Source: Ilumatobacteraceae bacterium (lineage in GTDB: Bacteria; Actinomycetota; Acidimicrobiia; Acidimicrobiales; Ilumatobacteraceae). From it: a stretch of DNA of 8,625 nt. Where the stretch lies: positions 1 through 8,625 of the forward strand of contig JAIOXC010000057.1 in the NCBI GenBank assembly GCA_021741795.1, read 5' to 3'. Position 1 is the stretch's first letter. Each line of letters begins with the position of its first letter. A program made the position numbers and the translations under genes. Shown piece by piece: positions 6,258 through 8,625 of the stretch. The notes under the pieces were generated by a model. The model was not told the origin of the DNA. It searched no databases and saw nothing but the letters and a program-made list of their open reading frames with translations.

Positions 6258-6821
6258 CTAGCGGATCAGCGTGTCGGCTTCGTGGCCGCCTTGCACGAGT
6301 GAAAGATTTCCGGTTGCATCGCGTTCAAAAACCGTGATCGAACAATTGTCGAGACTGCGAATCACGAGCCGATCATCACCAAGAACGCCACCGATCACCG
6401 CGTTGATCGCAATGAAGTGACTAAAAATAACCGTGTCGGTTTGCATGCCACGAACAAAATCCGTGATGCAATCACGATATGCAACGTAGTCAGAACCAAG
6501 TTCGCTCCACGTGCCTTGCATTGCTTGGCGCAACCAAACAATGCGGTCACTCATTGCAACACCCTTGGGCGAAGGTATTTCAGAAACCTCGGCACACACC
6601 TGCGGCACCACATTCCACATTTGTGCCAATGGCGCTGCAGTTTGTTGACAACGCAATAACGGGCTCGTGATGATGTTGCCGATCGGGAGCAACTGCAATT
6701 GATCAGCCACTTCCCGCGCCTGTGCTTGCCCCAGTTCATCCAAATCCGGATCGAGTGCTGTGTCCCAACCCGCCGACGCGCGACCATGTCGGACCATATA
6801 TATACGGTTTAAACGAGTCAT
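6258..6821 (-). CDS. Histidine phosphatase family protein (phosphoglycerate-mutase-like)
   Basis: This 187-residue cytoplasmic protein belongs to the histidine phosphatase superfamily, which transfers phosphate through a phospho-histidine. The signature RHG is at 11-13 with catalytic H12. The phosphate-pocket arginine is R57 in SPLLRCQQT, the likely proton donor is E81 in SEIPSP, and the second histidine is H135 in FSHFIAIN. All four core residues are thus present and the enzyme should be active. Length and lack of the phosphoglycerate-mutase insertions favour a phosphatase (SixA/GpmB/CobC-like branch) over a glycolytic mutase; the substrate cannot be read from the sequence. The start at 6821 puts RHG at the usual distance from the N-terminus. 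There is no Shine-Dalgarno sequence in the 20-base gap after the deacetylase gene, so translation may depend on coupling. Confidence 0.92.
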   Translation of the reverse strand: MTRLNRIYMVRHGRASAGWDTALDPDLDELGQAQAREVADQLQLLPIGNIITSPLLRCQQTAAPLAQMWNVVPQVCAEVSEIPSPKGVAMSDRIVWLRQAMQGTWSELGSDYVAYRDCITDFVRGMQTDTVIFSHFIAINAVIGGVLGDDRLVIRSLDNCSITVFERDATGNLSLVQGGHEADTLIR

Positions 6822-6824
6822 AAA

Positions 6825-6841
6825 TATTCGTCAGCTATTCG
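6825..6841 (-). repeat. Direct repeat TATTCG x2 in the phosphatase leader
   Basis: Two copies of TATTCG (CGAATA on the coding strand) start 11 bases apart and fill most of the 20-base gap between the deacetylase stop and the phosphatase ATG. No ribosome site is found there. Short and possibly chance. Confidence 0.35.
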
Positions 6842-7651
6842 CTAATCAAAGAGCCAGGCGTCTCGCGGAGGACCGCTCTCGCCGCCTTTGATAAACCACT
6901 CATGACCAAACGTCATCTGAAAGATTTCTGGGCTCATATTGCCGAGAAAACTTGTATCAGTGAGTTGGCTTGCATGACAGGCAATTGCCTGGCGCTTGAG
7001 GTCTGAATACTCTCTCACATCAACGCGGTGCGAAATCACGCTTGCTGGCTCACCCATCGGGTTGCCGTCGTCGGCTGGCCCATCCGGATTGAAGTCGTCT
7101 GGTGCAACACCGTCAGGCAATTGCGCAGCGTGTTCCTTTGCCATTTCGTAGACCATTCGAAAATGATCCCGATTCATTGTCGTTTCAAAAACATTTTTGG
7201 TGCCAGCAATCGCTGCAGCGCGATGCCCCACTTTGTGCACCTGAATGTGATCTGGGTGTCCGTAATTGCCGTGCCAGTCATACACGGTTACAACATCGGC
7301 GTGTTCTTCGATCAACACGTCGGCAAGTCGCTGTGCTGCTTCTTCTACATCGGCAGCAACAAATGCTCCTGGCAAACTATTTTGCTCCCACCCAGTCATA
7401 CCTGAGTCGCAATATCCGAGCCACACGAGTCGATGAATGCCGAGCACATCGCACGATGCTTGGGTTTCGCGCTTACGGCGATCCATCAGTGTCTCGCCTG
7501 GAGCAAGGTCGTCAGGAATTTGTCCGTGATCACCATTAGTGGCAACAACGAGTACGACCCGGTGTCCCTCTGCAGATGCGCGGGCGAGCGAGCCACCCAT
7601 GATCAGACTCTCGTCATCTGGATGGGCGTGAAACGCGACGACTGTGCTCAT
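6842..7651 (-). CDS. PIG-L family zinc-dependent deacetylase/amidase (MshB/Mca-like)
   Basis: PIG-L enzymes remove acyl groups from N-acyl sugars; in actinobacteria, members act in mycothiol synthesis (MshB) and mycothiol-conjugate cleavage (Mca). The 269-residue length fits. The metal motif AHPDDE is at 9-14 and GHPDHIQVH at 131-139. By analogy with MshB, zinc ligands are H10, D13 and H135, with D12 as general base and H132 assisting. A Rossmann-like start (residues 3-39) with GHRVVLVVATNGDHG is typical. The region 175-205 is rich in Asp, Pro and Gly and looks like a flexible loop. Overall resemblance is not clearly closer to MshB than to Mca, so no symbol is given. The ATG at 7651 shares one base with the stop of the upstream racemase gene (TAATG), with AAAGGA 12 bases before it, indicating translational coupling. 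Substrate is inferred only to family level. Confidence 0.92.
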   Translation of the reverse strand: MSTVVAFHAHPDDESLIMGGSLARASAEGHRVVLVVATNGDHGQIPDDLAPGETLMDRRKRETQASCDVLGIHRLVWLGYCDSGMTGWEQNSLPGAFVAADVEEAAQRLADVLIEEHADVVTVYDWHGNYGHPDHIQVHKVGHRAAAIAGTKNVFETTMNRDHFRMVYEMAKEHAAQLPDGVAPDDFNPDGPADDGNPMGEPASVISHRVDVREYSDLKRQAIACHASQLTDTSFLGNMSPEIFQMTFGHEWFIKGGESGPPRDAWLFD

Positions 7652-8625
7652 TATTTATTTGCGTCCTTTGACGATCCGTCCACTACAGCGCCACTTGCAA
7701 TCAATGCAGAAATCCGGTCTACATCAAAACCCCAGTCGACCAACACTGCACGTGAATGCTGGCCGGCATGTGCTGGTGCAGTTGGCAACGCAGTCGCAGT
7801 ACGCGAAAAACGAGGTGCCGGTGCTGGCTGTGTAACGCCATCAACTTCAATAAATGTTTGGCGAGCAACGTTGTGCGGATGCTTGGCTGCTTCACTCATC
7901 GTCAGTACGGGAGCAAAGCACACATCGGTGCCTTCCATGATCTTGCACCACTGTGCCGAAGTCTTTGTGCGCATCACATCAGCAAGTTTTATTTTGAGCA
8001 CTGGCCACTGTGATGCATCCATTTGTTTTGCAAATGCAGGGTCATCGGCGAGTCCGGTCTTTTCAAGCAGCAGTGCATAAAATTGTGGCTCGATGCTGCC
8101 AATCGAAACATACTTGCCGTCGCTGCATTCGAACACATCATAAAAATGCGCTCCAGTGTCGAGCAGGTTTGTGCCTGGCTTATTTTCATCAAACATTGCG
8201 ATGTTCTTCATCGCCCAAAACATGCTCATCAACACTGCCGACCCATCGACCATTGCGGTGTCGACCACCTGACCCTTGCCACTCTTTTGTGCTTCAAGTA
8301 ACGCGCAGACGACTCCGTATGCCAAAAACATTCCGCCGCCACCAAAGTCGCCAACCATGTTCAGTGGCGGCACTGGTGCTTCGCCCGCACGAGAAAAATG
8401 TGCGAGGGCACCCGCAAGCGAGATGTAATTGATGTCGTGACCGGCAGATGCTGCGTACGGACCCTCTTGACCCCAACCCGTCATGCGTCCAAATACAAGC
8501 TTTGGGTTGCGCGCGACACAAACGTCTGGTCCAACTCCAAGCCGCTCCATTACTCCTGGGCGAAAACCTTCGATTAATGCATCGGCGTGCTCCACCAATG
8601 ACAACAACGCCTCAACACCATCTGG
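7651..8625 (-). CDS. mcr: Alpha-methylacyl-CoA racemase, CoA-transferase family III (N-terminus off the right edge)
   Basis: The racemase interconverts 2R- and 2S-methylacyl-CoA thioesters so that branched fatty acids and sterol side chains can enter beta-oxidation. The frame stays open from the right edge to the TAA at 7651, giving 324 residues. Mycobacterial Mcr has about 360, so roughly 50 N-terminal residues are missing; TTG codons near 8607 are internal. Counting from the window edge, RMTGWGQEGP is at 47-56, GHDINYISL at 62-70 with H63, NMVGDFGGGGMF at 89-100 with D93, and AMVDGS at 124-129. GSIEPQFY follows at 176-183 with E179. H63, D93 and E179 correspond to catalytic H126, D156 and E241 of mycobacterial Mcr, with identical H-to-D spacing. 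The racemase-type GDFGGGG loop separates it from most CaiB-like CoA transferases. It is the most upstream gene seen in the operon. Confidence 0.93.
   Translation of the reverse strand, partial: PDGVEALLSLVEHADALIEGFRPGVMERLGVGPDVCVARNPKLVFGRMTGWGQEGPYAASAGHDINYISLAGALAHFSRAGEAPVPPLNMVGDFGGGGMFLAYGVVCALLEAQKSGKGQVVDTAMVDGSAVLMSMFWAMKNIAMFDENKPGTNLLDTGAHFYDVFECSDGKYVSIGSIEPQFYALLLEKTGLADDPAFAKQMDASQWPVLKIKLADVMRTKTSAQWCKIMEGTDVCFAPVLTMSEAAKHPHNVARQTFIEVDGVTQPAPAPRFSRTATALPTAPAHAGQHSRAVLVDWGFDVDRISALIASGAVVDGSSKDANK

Noticed and set aside
6790..6805. TATATA-rich stretch as a promoter
   Set aside because: It encodes the conserved Ile-Tyr-Met-Val just before the RHG motif of the phosphatase, which explains the composition.
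8605..8607. Translation start of the racemase at the TTG at 8607
   Set aside because: The frame continues open to the window edge, and the known enzyme has about 50 more N-terminal residues, so this is an internal leucine codon.
1..8625. CRISPR array, tRNA, rRNA, riboswitch, insertion sequence or phage genes
   Set aside because: No regularly spaced repeats, cloverleaf-like segments, transposase or integrase motifs were found; the toxin-antitoxin pair is the only accessory-type element.

Overview
The window reads as a chromosomal segment of an actinobacterium. I infer a moderate-GC member of the Acidimicrobiia or a near relative. The reasons are a GTP-type PEP carboxykinase and an alpha-methylacyl-CoA racemase that both resemble the mycobacterial enzymes closely, a PIG-L zinc deacetylase, a DAK/FakA-recG gene pair as in mycobacteria, and a base composition near 50% GC. 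No rRNA, tRNA, transposase or CRISPR array was seen, and almost all of the sequence is coding.

Layout from left to right. Positions 1-1171 (minus) hold the N-terminal 390 codons of recG, running off the left edge. Positions 1184-2860 (minus) hold a complete FakA/YloV-type DAK kinase gene, 12 bases upstream of recG and probably co-transcribed with it. Positions 2861-3046 are a divergent promoter region with several short perfect dyads. Positions 3047-3268 (plus) encode a small divergent cold-shock-domain protein whose stop codon overlaps the TTG start of pckG (3265-5055, plus), the gluconeogenic GTP-dependent PEP carboxykinase.

A type II toxin-antitoxin operon (toxin 5369-5734, antitoxin 5052-5372, both minus) sits tail-to-tail against pckG. 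The antitoxin and pckG stop codons share bases. After a 133-base gap with an inverted repeat comes a four-gene minus-strand operon, in transcription order: alpha-methylacyl-CoA racemase (partial, off the right edge), PIG-L deacetylase, histidine phosphatase, and a small four-helix membrane protein of unknown function.

How the genes fit together. FakA (phosphorylation of exogenous fatty acids), the racemase (branched-chain acyl-CoA or sterol side-chain breakdown) and PckG (oxaloacetate to PEP, needed when growing on fatty acids) could all serve lipid and gluconeogenic metabolism. That link is inference from function, not shown by the sequence. The parts least explained by known biology are the cold-shock-like gene coupled to pckG, the dyads in the fakA/pckG divergent promoter, the toxin-antitoxin module wedged against pckG, and the unknown membrane protein.
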